DNA of 64,000 nucleotides, taken from positions 39,793,460-39,857,459 of the forward strand of contig OZ022239.1 of the NCBI GenBank assembly GCA_963978895.1, given 5' to 3'. This document shows positions 20,878-41,513 of the stretch, one piece after another. Below the pieces are notes generated by a model, which was not told the origin of the DNA, did no database searches, and saw only the letters and a list, made by a program, of their open reading frames with translations. Position numbers and translations under genes: made by a program. Source of the stretch: Erpobdella octoculata (lineage: Eukaryota; Annelida; Clitellata; Hirudinida; Erpobdellidae). The number at the start of each line of letters is the position of its first letter. Positions within the stretch are counted from its first letter, which is position 1.

Positions 20878-21487
20878 CAGGGACGTAAATTGGGGGGGGC
20901 AGGGGGGGGCATTTGCCCCCCCCTGATTTTCAAAATTTGAATTTTTTTTACCTAGAGTTTACTATATATTTATTTAATTTTAACTTTACTTAACCTAGTG
21001 ATGATGCAATGCGTATTGGAATCTTTCAAAAAGCTGATAACCGGTAAGGGGTAGTCGTAAGTATTTTTCAAATTTTTTTTCAAAGACTTTTAATTTCTCC
21101 TCCCAAAAAAGCTACGGTCGTCTTCTAAAAACAAGGTATTATACCCAAAAAAATTTCAATTGATACTCTGATGGGGGATGCATTTCCCCATCCCTCTCTG
21201 CTTGTACCTACGTATTTATATAAATGTAAAAAGTAATGTGTGTGTGAGAGGATTCGTTTATCACATCCAAGCCGCAGGAGCAATTTTAACAACATTTGGC
21301 ATTCAGGTAACTTCATTGATAAGAAAAATTTAAAAAAAAATCTGTTATTTCTTTGACGTTTCGTTGGCAAAAACGAAAAAAAACTAAGCACAAAAAACCC
21401 GGACAACACCGGGTAACCCTGTCAGTAAGCTATATAATGGCGGGAAAATTTTGCCCCCCCCTGGAAAATGCTGAATTTACGTCCCTG
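20878..21487. mobile_element. hAT-type MITE, 610 bp, with 8 bp target duplication
   Basis: The ends are a perfect 14 bp inverted pair (cagggacgtaaatt at the left, aatttacgtccctg at the right), followed inward by G-runs and C-runs. The 8 bp cctccaaa is present on both sides (20870-20877 and 21488-21495). An 8 bp duplication and a CAGGG start are hAT hallmarks. There is no transposase, so it is non-autonomous. Another element lies inside it. Confidence 0.88.
21195..21425 (+). repeat. Repeat ending in a CCCGG-caac-CCGGG motif, nested in the MITE
   Basis: It starts near tatttatataaatgtaaaaa, has the line caattttaacaacatttggcat, and ends aaaacccggacaacaccgggtaaccctg. The same start and end style recurs at 32450-32870 and 42230-43137, so it is one dispersed family. 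Confidence 0.6.
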
Positions 21488-21495
21488 CCTCCAAA

Positions 21496-23223
21496 ATCAG
21501 TCAATGTCAAGTAGGCTTAGTGGATATAAAATCAGATGATCAAAGGTGTATGTATGACCCTCAACTCCGAAAATCTTCAACACAAGTGGCTCGCTGTTTC
21601 AAAATATTTTGATAAAACTGGAAATTGGTACGCTTTCTGTGTATTCTCTGTTGTGTCCCATGTGTGCTACTGTCAAAGAATCTGTATATTTCTTACCCGT
21701 TCTCTAAAAAATTTCTCAGACCTCACTGGCAAGAATGTTGCACTGGATCTTCTCAAACAGTTTAGTGTTCACGTCACAAATACAGCTTTAACACTAGAAT
21801 TCATGCAACAAACTTAAACACGCCTAGATGTTTATGTTAACTCATGCAAAAACAGAGCAAATGTTGCAGATAGAAAAGCTTTTGCATCTTGTTGAGACCA
21901 CTCATTTCCGAAATTCAGAATATTTCACTCAAAGGACACAGAGATGATGACCGCATTGTTTTTGATTGTTTTTATCCTCTATTTACAAAAGATATTAACA
22001 TTATTCACCCCTTCGTCTTCAAAGATTTCTTCAAAAGTTGATTTGGATAATAGATTTTTACTTCCCCCTTAGAAGAGTCATTTCAAAAAATCACGGGCGG
22101 GGGGGGCTAACTGTTTTAAAAACCGCATAATTCAAAATTGAACCCTCCTAATGCTAAACTCTTTTTCCCAAAATAGCTGTTGAGCGGGGGAGTAGGATAT
22201 CCGTAGGTAGGTACTTTTCCAAAAATGTTTAAAAAACTTATACACTTTTTCATTTCAAAATAGCTGATAACCGAGAAGAGTAATTGTAAGTATTTTTCCG
22301 ATTTTTTTTATAAAACTTCGTAGATATTTTTACAAAAACATTAAAAAAATTTTAAGGGGTCCTCAGCCCCGCCAAATGACGCCTCTACCCCTAAAAATAG
22401 AACCTTTACGGCTCTGAAAACTGTACTAATATTTTTTTATTTTGCCTCAAACTTTCCCCCTCCCTCAGAAGTTGGCTAGATCCGCCAGTGCCAGCCTTCC
22501 CCTACTACAGATAAAGAAAATTGTGTATGTCGCGTATGTCGATGAACTTATGTTGATGATCAATCAATCAGTCATTGATTATCAGTGTTAATATTTATAG
22601 AGGGCCCCTGCAGAGCTCGGCTGGTGCTGATCTTTTACATGCCCCGTGGAGAAACGATTCTACCCACATTATTTTCCGAACATGGGTTACAAAGCAACGA
22701 GCGAGAGTCGAATTGTCGAACCATGAAGAGTTCACATTCAAGGCTAACCCTCTACTACACTGTCTACTATACACTCACTCATTGGTATATATCAATGACT
22801 TACACTCTACCGACTAGGCTATCCTAGAAGTTACCATAATAAAACTGAATTATTTCAGAACGTTTTAATTATGTTTCAATGCGTTTAGATGTGGATAACT
22901 TCGGCATCAAAATTCATGGAAGTTATTCAGTTATTTCTTCTTCGAGTGTGAGTGTGAAGGACGACTTCAACTCATAACATTGTTGTTTTCGGTTTTCGAG
23001 GCTTATCGTACGTGCGGTGTTATCTGTTTTGGTAGCTGACTGAAACCTGCAATTAATTTAATATTTAAAATTTTAATATTTAATATTTAATTTTGTAATA
23101 AAAAATTAGTAATTTCAAACTGAAATTTCGTGAGAATCACACCTCTTCTTCTCTATCCATCTGAAACTAAAGACTAAAAAAGCTAAAGCTAAAGTAACTA
23201 AACTAACCACCTACTTGCTCTGT

Positions 23224-23230
<7 letters not shown>
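21496..23230. other. Non-coding interval before SCaMC
   Basis: No convincing gene. A 93-codon frame at 21536-21817 is unsupported. Degenerate repeat copies lie at 22170-22320. The part from about 22850 is probably the upstream region of the carrier gene; no defined promoter motif was identified. Confidence 0.35.

Positions 23231-23260
<30 letters not shown>
23228..23260. repeat. (CT)n microsatellite upstream of SCaMC
   Basis: About 33 bp of ct repeats roughly 320 bp before the start codon. Confidence 0.9.
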
Positions 23261-23263
<3 letters not shown>

Positions 23264-23581
23264 GGCATTGGCCATAGGTATAGAGAGAGAGCATAGAGGC
23301 ATAGATAGACACTTCTCTGCTATGTCATGTCATATAGACTATATGACATATACCTAGAAGAGTCATAGAGTAGAGTGACAGACTAAAGTACTAAAGAAAA
23401 GACTTAAACTTTAAAGAGTGTCGTGTTCTATAATAGTAATTTGTGACAATAAAAGTAATGAAGAGACAAAGTCATAATAAACAGGAATACTTTTGAACTT
23501 TTTTTAAACTACGTACAGTGACATTTTCCGTATGGAAGTAAATTTAATAAATTATTGAACTTATCAAGCATAACCGACTAA

Positions 23582-31201
<7,620 letters not shown>

Positions 31202-33522
31202 TTCGCTTGCTCGTCCATGCATGCTGTCTTCTGTGTTCTCAATACTTTCCCCACTGCTAATATTTGTGGTACTGTGGTATTGTTTCTACTACAAATCGTT
31301 CCTTTTTACTGTTTAACAGTGGTCATCGTAGCTAGTTGGTTTGTTGTCATTTGAACTATTACCGTCTGTAGTCGATTTAACAATTGTTTGTCTGTTTTTT
31401 AATATGCCTTCATTTTTACTATCATGTTATGTCAGGATTGTTTGTAATTAATTGTAATTGGTTTCTGTTATAATTGTTTGTTTTCTTTACGGATGGGGTC
31501 ATAGATTCATTGGGACAAATCAATTTCTTCAAAAAGCTTGCTTTATAATGATGAAATTTTTTTGTTTAATGTGATTCCTTGCTGTCATTATTTATCAAGT
31601 GTGTACATTTTATTAATCTTTTCCTTGAGGTTCATTTGTGAATGTTTCTCCAATCTTAATGCAGATTTGTATTTTCTTCAACTCGACTAGTTGTGTGTGT
31701 GCGGATACTTTTTTACATTCATTCAATTCCTTTGTGGGACTCCTTTTGAAATTTTGTGCTTCACTTTCATTTAAACATTTCCAGAAATTATGATGATTGT
31801 TAAATATTGACTTTACCAAATGTCTTGTAGTTTTACAAAATATTAACTTGCCAAATGGTCTCAGTCCAGTCGTGTATTTATATAGCTGGAACAACCCTTT
31901 TCTACTGATATTCTGCAAAAAATAATAGTCTTGTAGTTATATAGCTGGAACAACTTTGTTCTACTGGTATTCTGCAAAAAATAAATTTTCTAACTTTTTT
32001 CATTCAGGAAAATACGAGTTCACGTTTTCCTGGTTTATGATACTTTTTCCAGTCATGTAGGTTTATAAGAGTTCTTTTCCTACCATTGGTGAGATTTTTT
32101 AGAATGAATGTTTGGCGAGAACCTAAAGGTGGAGAAATGGTGAGTTAGATGAATCATATACTATTTTTTTCAACTTCAACAGATGAAGTGCCGAGTTGAA
32201 AATGAGAATTTTGCAAACTTTTCTTGCCAGTATGCGGTCATTCTGGAAATTTAAAATTAAACCCGAAACTGTTATTCAATTGTAGCAGTAAATCATTCCA
32301 TGGCACAGTTTGCTAAAAGAGAGACGGAATCTTAATCCATTTTTTTCATTTTGTTCTATTAACGGTGGTTAATTAATAATAAGGATAATCATAATGCATT
32401 GCAGATCAAATTTAAGTTAGAAAATCTATGTACATAAAAATGACTATAATAGTACCTATATCTGTTTGTTTGTCTTCTATACAAATCCAAATCGCTGGAC
32501 CAATTTTAACAAAATTTGGCATAGAGGTAGATCTCAAAGATTAGAAAAAGATAGGATAGTTTTTAATTTTTTATGACCAAAAAACTCCAGACCAAAAGTG
32601 CCTGTGTACGAACATCAGAGGTTATTGGGTAACAATTCAAATTTAGTTTACGTAACAATGTTTGAAGGCTTCAAACAACGTTATCAGATTTATTTTAGGT
32701 TTTATGGACAAAAATGGTAGAAGGGAGAGGAAGAAAAAAAAGGAGCGAGGTTGGGAACGGGAGAGCAAGAGGGATAAGAAGCAAGAGAGCGAGCGGGAAA
32801 GGAAACGGTGAGGGAAAGAGCAAAAACGCTAGAAGAACCTCTAAAACCCCCAGGTAACCCCGCTTGTTTTAAATAAACATTTCTACGGTGGTCAGGTAAA
32901 ACAGATGGCTAAAACGCAGATTTGCAGACATATTTTGACTATACCTACCTGCATGAAATGTGATTTTTATCTCTTTCGTACATAAAGACAATCGCTACGC
33001 TTAAATTCTAATAACTACGTGTGGCTATAAGAAATACATTTCAGAAACTTGAAAGCACCAATATGTTTGGTAATCAATAAGGGGGTGCGAAAAGGCGAGA
33101 CCATATATTTGGGTATCCATGGGGGTGCGAGAACGAAAACATATTTTGATATTAAAAGGGTGCAGGTCACCAAAATGAACATAAAATATCACTAACCAAC
33201 AACATCAGCAATCTAGTAGTTTAATGAATGAGGTCTTGAGTTGAGTGGTGGCGTTCTGGTAGTGATGTGTACATAATAGTATTATTTTTTAAGTTTGTCA
33301 GATAAAGGGAGTATTTAAAATTATCCATTGTGTTCTATATTATCTGACATAACCTCAGGCCTGATGTGATAGATGTTTAGTAACATGTGTTGCTTTGCAG
33401 CTTTATGTGACCACGGCGTTGTCGGCATCATCAGCAACACTGATGCTGCTGAACACCGGCGTTTCCTGGAGGTTCGTTCTAGCTTCATTACATTTCGTAT
33501 TTTCATTTTATAATCAGAAAAG
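31202..33522. other. SCaMC 3' region and intergenic sequence
   Basis: No gene is seen. It holds a 59 bp tandem pair at about 31870-31985 (tatagctggaacaac at 31881 and 31940). An aataaa near 31980 is a possible polyadenylation signal. Possible 5' UTR sequence of the MAP1 gene lies after about 33390, ending in an acceptor-like tataatcag just before the start codon. Confidence 0.4.
32450..32870 (+). repeat. Dispersed element of the GGTAACCCCGC-ended family
   Basis: It begins near ctatatctgtttgtttgtc, contains caattttaacaaaatttggcat and gtttgaaggcttcaaacaacg, has a gagcgag-rich part, and ends ctaaaacccccaggtaaccccgctt. It shares these landmarks with 42230-43137. Confidence 0.6.
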
Positions 33523-36520
33523 ATGGAACGACCCGATGGAGATGAATCGGAGAAAAAATCAAATTTGCTTATTGTGATCGGCGAGCCTTTCAACGATCAA
33601 CAGAAAAACAAAATACTAGGCGACCTCGAAACGGGTATGAGTTTCTTTACTAATTATTAGTTGACAATGGTGTGCCTCCCTGAATTGCAAAACTGTGTTA
33701 TTGACCCAGTAAGGCAGTACGAGTAATGGTTAAATAGATTGAAAATCAATCATGAAAATTTATATATTCACTCCACATACCATAACATAAATATCAATCA
33801 ATTCTGAATTCTTTGTATTAATTAATTAATTGGTTTGCTATTCTTTCAATGAAGGATTGAAGTCTTGGAACAATTCCTTGTCTGCTTGTAATATATGGGA
33901 TGAACTACAGAGTGCTGTATCCAAATTTCAATCGAGTGATGAGGGTCCAAATGGTATTTCTTATCATTTTTGAGTTTTAGTGAGGAATATATTAAAAAAT
34001 ATTATTTAACATTTTACTGCTCTGTTTTTATCCTAAGGTGAAAGAACCTTACAATATAGCTCTGGTCATTTGACTGTTGATGTTCTGATAAATCCTCAAT
34101 TGAAGACTTTGTTGAATAAAACTAAAATCTTTTTCACTAGTGGTGGGGATTATTATCATATTGTTTACTCTGGATTAACTGTTAAAAATACTGGAAGCTG
34201 GATACTACAAGATTCTCTTTTTCATCTTAGCAACTTAGCAGATGTGTTTCGAAGTGCTGAGGTTAGTAATGCTATAAAGCAGAACACCTTTAGAGGTCAC
34301 GTCTACATCAACTCAAATGTTGAAACCGAATGGACTGAAATTCAACTTTCCAAGTTGTCAACATTGCTGACATTTACTCTGAATGCGGAACCTGTTAACG
34401 GAACTAACTTATCTCAAGATTTTGTGGCGCTAATGTCCAAGTACATCTACGTAAGAAGTATCTCAAGTCTACTAAGAGCTTCGAATGTTGTTGGCAATAT
34501 CAGGTTCACCAGACCAACTTTGTATGTTTTTCCTGGGTGTCAAGGAGACTCATCACTTTTCGGCGTGAGTGGTTTTAACCTTTTGGTTGATGCTGGATAT
34601 GGTAGGAAATCTGCCTTTTGGGATTTTGCCAGGCATTTGGATAGAATTGATTCCTTGCTTCTAACCCATCTTGGACCTGACAACTTTTTTGGATTATCAT
34701 CTGTTGTGTCTAGAAAATTGGAAGAAGATCTTCATCCAGAAATAGGATGTGTATTTTTGAATGCTATTTCTGATCTCAGTAAGATTGTTTATTCAGAAGA
34801 TGAATCTAGTCTGTTGATGAATGTTACATCTGAATCAACAAAGCTGGTGGACAAGATGAAACAAGTAGGAATGGGTGCTAGACCTTTTGTTGGAACATTT
34901 CAGAATGGAAGTATCCAATCATCTAATCTCTACCACAAGGTTGGTCATGGATCACTGGATATGTATGTTCTGAACCCTATGCAGGATAGCAAGAGTCTGA
35001 AAGAGTTTTTAATGACATGGAATAAAGGTGGTAGTCCATTTGTGTCAAAATCAGGTCTTCCACTTTGCAATGCATCTTCAGTGTCTGTTCTTCTTGTTTG
35101 GAAGCCATCTTTAGTCACAGACACCATAACAAGGTTGTTGTTTCCTGGATCAGTGAGTCAAGAAATTCTTTTTGAAGGTCTGGATAAAATTAAAAACATG
35201 AGTCTGTTTCAGCATCCGCACTGTACTGAAAAAAACTTGATAATATCAAAGACTCCATCTAAGAAGATACCTGCCAAATTATCAGTCTCGCAAAAACCAG
35301 TATTGAAATCGCTTTCATCAGCATCGGCGATCATCAATTCTCCAAAGTCGGAGATAAGTTCTCCTCGGTCGGAACATTCGTTGAAAGAAAAAAAACCCGG
35401 ATGGCCCAGTCGGAAGGAGCCAAGTAAAGAAAATGCTCACAGTGAGGCGAAGAAGATTCCAGAAAAAACAAAAGATCAAACAAGCAAACATAATGAACAA
35501 ATTGTTGCGGATAACTTAAAAGAAAAAAATGCTAAACAATTATCTTCTGATACTGAGAACATAACAGTTGAACTTCACGGTGTTCCTCTGCCTCCTGAAA
35601 ATATGAATGTAGACTTTTCTCTGACTCCATCGACTGGGACTGATCTTGAGCATATAATTAAAAATCAAAATATTACTGATGTGGAGGTGCCAGTTTCATC
35701 TGAAGTCATGCAAGAAAGCACTATGACGAGACATGACAGCTTGGAGAATGTTGATATATCAGCAATCCCTGAGATGACATGTGACATCAAAAGCAAAGAT
35801 GAAGGTACTTTTGACACAAAGACTCTGCAGAAAGGACTTCAAGATGAAGCAAATCCATTCCTGGGCATTGAAACCAGTCAACAGACAATAGATGGGAAAC
35901 AAGAAGATAAGGATCTCATTGGAGAATGGGAACAGCCACAGAAACTTCCCCCTCCTGTTCGGTTAGGGTTGAAACAGTCCCCCAGTGCCAATGTACAGTC
36001 GAGAAAAGTTGGTCAGCAAGGCAGTCAGGTGGTTGACAGGAAGACAAGTCAGGATTCAGAAGATAAATTAAGAATGCCAAGTTTCCATAAGAAACCTGAC
36101 ACTAAACCGACCAAAGACCTCAGAAAAACATCTCATTCTTCGACAACATCTAGAGGAAATTTAAAACCTATTGTTCCTTTATATGTGGATTTGACTTACA
36201 TACCAAATCACGGTGATCCAAAATATGTCGACATTGAATTTTTCAAGAGAGTTAGAGCTCGGTATTACGTCTTCTCTTCTATTAATCCTGATGCCAGTGT
36301 TTTGACAGCCTTGCTGGAAGCAAAACAAACTTGGGAGGATGCTGATCTGGAAGTGACAATCATTCCAACTTATGATGCGGAAGTTTTGAGATACTGGTTG
36401 GCTGCTCACCATGACCAATTGAGTCAGCTCAAAATTAATGTAGCACCTGCTGCTAATCGGTGTACGATTCAGCTACAAGATCATGAAACCAGTTGCGCTG
36501 CCTACAGGCTCGAGTTTTGA
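33523..36520 (+). CDS. MAP1: MAP1-family microtubule-associated protein (futsch/MAP1S-like), three coding exons
   Basis: Binds and stabilises microtubules; family members are cleaved into heavy and light chains (family knowledge). Exons: 33523-33634, 33855-33953, 34038-36520, all in phase, 897 residues. The start ATG follows an in-frame TAA and precedes NLLIVIGEPF. The N-terminal MAP1 domain includes LGDLETGLKSWNNSL, YVFPGCQGDSSLFGVSGFN and RHLDRIDSLLLTHLG, matching the conserved metallo-beta-lactamase-like fold. The middle (about residues 430-760) is low-complexity, Lys/Ser/Glu-rich, with KKPGWPSRKEPSKE. The C-terminal light-chain domain starts at LYVDLTYIPNHGDPKYVDIE and ends CAAYRLEF. It lacks the very long repeat region of MAP1A/B or futsch and is near MAP1S in size. 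Confidence 0.93.
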
Positions 36521-38095
36521 TTTTACGTATCACATCATTGCTGCTAGTATCTACCTGCTAATAAATGGTTAACTCATTCAATGGTGCATTCGTTTTGCTT
36601 TCTTAATGTTCAAAAAAGGCTTTTTTGCTTCTTATTCTGTCTTGATGCGAAATGTTTCTATGGCTGCTTGTTATTTGTTTGTTTTTGCCTGAATAGGTCT
36701 TTTGTGAAACTTTTTAATTTATATGTAGTGTGTTTGAAAGCTTTATAAATTAGTTTTCACCAAAATTCTTACCAGAAGGTGCCCTAAATCAAACGTGATA
36801 GTCGTTATAGTGAACAATCGACTCTTTGTTTTACTTGACATTTGTTTCTGTCAGAACTACTTTATTTTTGGGTTTATTGTAGACTATGATTTATTCGTAT
36901 TTTTCACTGTCTCTCAAGCTGTTTAGTCACTTAGTCATAATTTTTTCATCGTCATCAATTTAAAAAAGGTTTAAATTCATTCTAGTGATGCAATAGAATT
37001 TTTTCATGTAATAACTTAAAAAAACAATTGCCAATTATATTATATTTGATGCAAAAATCTTTAAGTGCTTATACAAAAAAAGTTTTAACACATTTGGGAA
37101 CTGTCCTGTCTGTGTTATGAACCGTAGGATTGTCTGCTTGTTGAAAGTTTCAGTTCTTGTGATGCAGTATGTAGCTTTATTTAATTTGGGGTCTGCCTTT
37201 TTTTAAATCTATTTTTCACTTCAATTGATGTGTGGGCCTCTGATACTACTATCTTTGGACAGTTTTCTCAGAGCACATCCTCATATCTGATGCAGCTCAA
37301 ATGTTTCTCATTTGGCAAAGAGCACGAAAAATTCAAATCTTTTCATTTATCATCAAATTCAGGACTCGTGGGCTGGTGTAATGACACATCCTTTAGTAGA
37401 TTTACACTTTAATTATGTAGATAAACTCAGCAATTTAAGTTAAAAAAACCTCCTTTGATACTATCAAAATTCGATATCTCTGGAAAATAGTTTTTGGTGT
37501 TATGTACAATGTACATATGTAGTTATGTTCTTAATTTATTTAAAATACCTAAGCAGTTCTTCAAGTTTCACATACCTATAGTCTCTTTAGTTTGACCTTG
37601 TTCACACATTAAGTTCCCAAATCCAGATATTTCTTTACTTCCCTCAAGGGTAGGTTTTTTTTATCTTTTCAAGTTAGCTGAACACCACTCAACAAATCTG
37701 TCGTTTAAAAAAATAATTATTAGAAAATTTGATGAATGAAATACAAAGCTGTATCTTATCATGACTCAGTAGGATATAAGCCAAGCTGACACTGGAAATT
37801 AAATCTTTATATATCCGTTGCTGTTCTTGTAAAGTAATCTAAGAAATGCGTGGTTTGATCACCAATTTTAAAAAGTTTTGTTGGCAGAGATATGGTGTCA
37901 CAGAAGACATTGGTTTTCATAGACTCCTCAAACGGCGTTTATATAAGCTTTTCTTTGGCGACATCTATTTATTCCTCATGATTTATGTATATTTATCCAA
38001 TCTAGCTCTACCGAAGTTTGATGAAATACCATTGGTGTATGGATCGTTTATGTTGTTGCCATTGATATAAACTATTGATGGGACAAGCAGCCTGC
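36521..38095. other. MAP1 3' UTR and intergenic sequence
   Basis: AT-rich with no gene. An aataaa near 36560 could serve as a polyadenylation signal. Confidence 0.4.
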
Positions 38096-39406
38096 GTAGC
38101 TGTTAAACAAAGATGTACAGCATGGAGAACAGACGACCAGTGTAGAACTAATAGCACCATGGCGTTGCATCATCTGCAGGGTTTCTTTCAGGCATACCGT
38201 CGGACCGGAGAAGGCGGAATTGCCCTCCCCGAAGCTAACTTCAAATAAATTCATAGCCTTAATTTGAAAATATAATATTTTGATTTTGGGATGTCGAACC
38301 AGAACCAGTGAGCAAATAAAAACCTCTTGCGCGTTCCCCACATAAAATTACTGACGATTTCATACAGTTTTATTATTGCTCTTTGGTTATGTTTTAATTT
38401 TTTGCTTTCGTTATCTTCGACAGGCTTGTTCCAATTTACCATAACTATTTTGCATTTAATATATGTATGACGGTATCCTATCAAAAGAGCGAAAACTTTA
38501 AGGTGAAAACAAAAGGGCGAACACAAAAGAGCGAAACTAAAAAGGGCGAATGCTAAAAAGAGCGCACACTAATAAGAGCGAAAATAAAAAGGGCGAAACT
38601 AAAAAGAGCGCACATTAAAAAAGGCGAACATTAAAAAGGCGAAAACATAAAATGTTAAAATTTAAAATTTAGCCCACACTAGGACTCAAACAAACTTTCT
38701 TTCTTCTGCTATATTGGTTTCTCTCTCTCTCTCCATTTCCCTTTTTCCTTTCTTCCATTTGTGTTTTTCTTACCTCCTTCTTCCTAGATGATGATGATAT
38801 TGTGGCGGGGTGTTCTAAATGTTTAGTAGATACTATAACAGTTAATTTTCTTCTTAACCCCCCTCTTTCTCTTTCCATATCTTTCTCTTCTTTCTCTTTT
38901 TCTCTCATAGTTTCCTATGAAGATTCCTTCACGCGAATGTTGCGAACACATTAATAAAACATTAAGGCCAGATGCTATGGTCACGGTCGGGAAACCTCCT
39001 ACCTAATTACCGCTCAGACATGAAATTCTAGATATGTATTTTTGGTACCAAGTTGGTTATAGAAAAATTTGCTTACGTAAAAAACTATATAGTTTTACAG
39101 CTTTTGTGCAAAAATTGATGAGCAAATTATACCCAGCAGTGTAGAACTATAAACAAAGAAAAATAATATTATAAACTACATTTTCAAATTAAACTTTAGT
39201 TAAAATTTTTCTAGACATTTTAACTGGAAATAATTTGATCGCGGACATTTTATATAGCGTTAAAAAGTTGAAAAAATATACGCAATTAAAATATATGTTT
39301 TATCATGAATTTTTTTATCATGGAACCAAAAGAAAGACAGAGAAAACTTTATTTGTTTGCGTGCGTGCGTGAATGAGAGAAATAAAATAGAAAGAGGAAG
39401 AGAGAG

Positions 39407-39498
<92 letters not shown>

Positions 39499-39776
39499 TA
39501 AGAATGTGATATTGCAAAAGAGAGACTAAATTTGTGCACGCGTGTATGTGTGCATGTGCGTGTGATAGATAGAAAAAACCCGGCAATGGCGAATATCTCA
39601 AATGGTTAAATTTTAAATTACTAGCAAAGTTGCTCGGAGTTTTTAGAGGTTTTTCTATCATTTTTTCTATCGCCTTTTCGTTCCCTCCGTTTTCTTTCTT
39701 TTCCTGCTTGCTCTCCCGTTCTCCCTCACACCTTACATTTGTGGTCCTAAAAGCTAAAACATAACAAAATAGTAAA
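38096..39776. repeat. 1.7 kb tandem unit, copy 1
   Basis: It starts gtagctgttaaacaaagatg and ends ataacaaaatagtaaa. It carries a degenerate gagcgaa-type short repeat (38503-38650), CT-rich patches, a (GA)n tract (about 39395-39495), and at its right end a minus-strand piece of the CCCGGCAA-type element (about 39575-39760). The 90-codon frames on the minus strand occur in both copies and show no recognisable protein. Confidence 0.92.
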
Positions 39777-41081
39777 GTAGCTGTTAAACAAAGATGTACA
39801 GCATGGAGAACAGACGACCAGTGTAGAACTAATAGCACCATGGCGTTGCATCATCTGCAGGGTTTCTTTCAGGCATACCGTCGGACCGGAGAAGGCGGAA
39901 TTGCCCTCCCCGAAGCTAACTTCAAATAAATTCATAGCCTTAATTTGAAAATATAATATTTTGATTTTGGGATGTCGAACCAGAACCAGTGAGCAAATAA
40001 AAACCTCTTGCGCGTTCCCCACATAAAATTACTGACGATTTCATAAAGTTTTATTATTGCTCTTTGGTTATGTTTTAATTTTTTGCTTTCGTTATCTTCG
40101 ACAGGCTTGTTCCAATTTACCATAACTATTTTGCATTTAATATATGTATGACGGTATCCTATCAAAAGAGCGAAAACTTTAAGGTGAAAACAAAAGGGCG
40201 AACACAAAAGAGCGAAACTAAAAAGGGCGAATGCTAAAAAGAGCGCACACTAATAAGAGCGAAAATAAAAAGGGCGAAACTAAAAAGAGCGCACATTAAA
40301 AAAGGCGAACATTAAAAAGGCGAAAACATAAAATGTTAAAATTTAAAATTTAGCCCACACTAGGACTCAAACAAACTTTCTTTCTTCTGCTATATTGGTT
40401 TCTCTCTCTCTCTCCATTTCCCTTTTTCCTTTCTTCCATTTGTGTTTTTCTTACCTCCTTCTTCCTAGATGATGATGATATTGTGGCGGGGTGTTCTAAA
40501 TGTTTAGTAGATACTATAACAGTTAATTTTCTTCTTAACCCCCCTCTTTCTCTTTCCATATCTTTCTCTTCTTTCTCTTTTTCTCTCATAGTTTCCTATG
40601 AAGATTCCTTCACGCGAATGTTGCGAACACATTAATAAAACATTAAGGCCAGATGCTATGGTCACGGTCGGGAAACCTCCTACCTAATTACCGTTCAGAC
40701 ATGAAATTCTAGATATGTATTTTTGGTACCAAGTTGGTTATAGAAAAATTTGCTTACGTAAAAAGCTATATAGTTTTACAGCTTTTGTGCAAAAATTGAT
40801 GAGCAAATTATACCCAGCAGTGTAGAACTATAAACAAAGAAAAATAATATTATAAACTACATTTTCAAATTAAACTTTAGTTAAAATTTTTCTAGACATT
40901 TTAACTGGAAATAATTTGATCGCGGACATTTTATATAGCGTTAAAAAGTTGAAAAAATATACGCAATTAAAATATATGTTTTATCATGAATTTTTTTATC
41001 ATGGAACCAAAAGAAAGACAGAGAAAACTTTATTTGTTTGCGTGCGTGCGTGAATGAGAGAAATAAAATAGAAAGAGGAAG

Positions 41082-41140
<59 letters not shown>

Positions 41141-41141
41141 A

Positions 41142-41235
<94 letters not shown>

Positions 41236-41513
41236 TAAGAATGTGATATTGCAAAAGAGAGACTAAATTTGTGCACGCGTGTATGTGTGCATGTGCGTGT
41301 GATAGATAGAAAAAACCCGGCAATGGCGAATATCTCAAATGGTTAAATTTTAAATTACTAGCAAAGTTGCTCGGAGTTTTTAGAGGTTTTTCTATCATTT
41401 TTTCTATCGCCTTTTCGTTCCCTCCGTTTTCTTTCTTTTCCTGCTTGCTCTCCCGTTCTCCCTCACACCTTACATTTGTGGTCCTAAAAGCTAAAACATA
41501 ACAAAATAGTAAA
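39777..41513. repeat. 1.7 kb tandem unit, copy 2
   Basis: It is collinear with copy 1 and nearly identical: differences include catacag/cataaag, ccgctcag/ccgttcag and aaaaaact/aaaaagct. It is longer by about 56 bp because its (GA)n tract (about 41075-41231) is expanded. Confidence 0.92.

Noticed and set aside
38072..40207. Duplicated 90-codon minus-strand frames as a gene pair
   Set aside because: They exist twice only because the whole 1.7 kb unit is duplicated; no domain or splice evidence.
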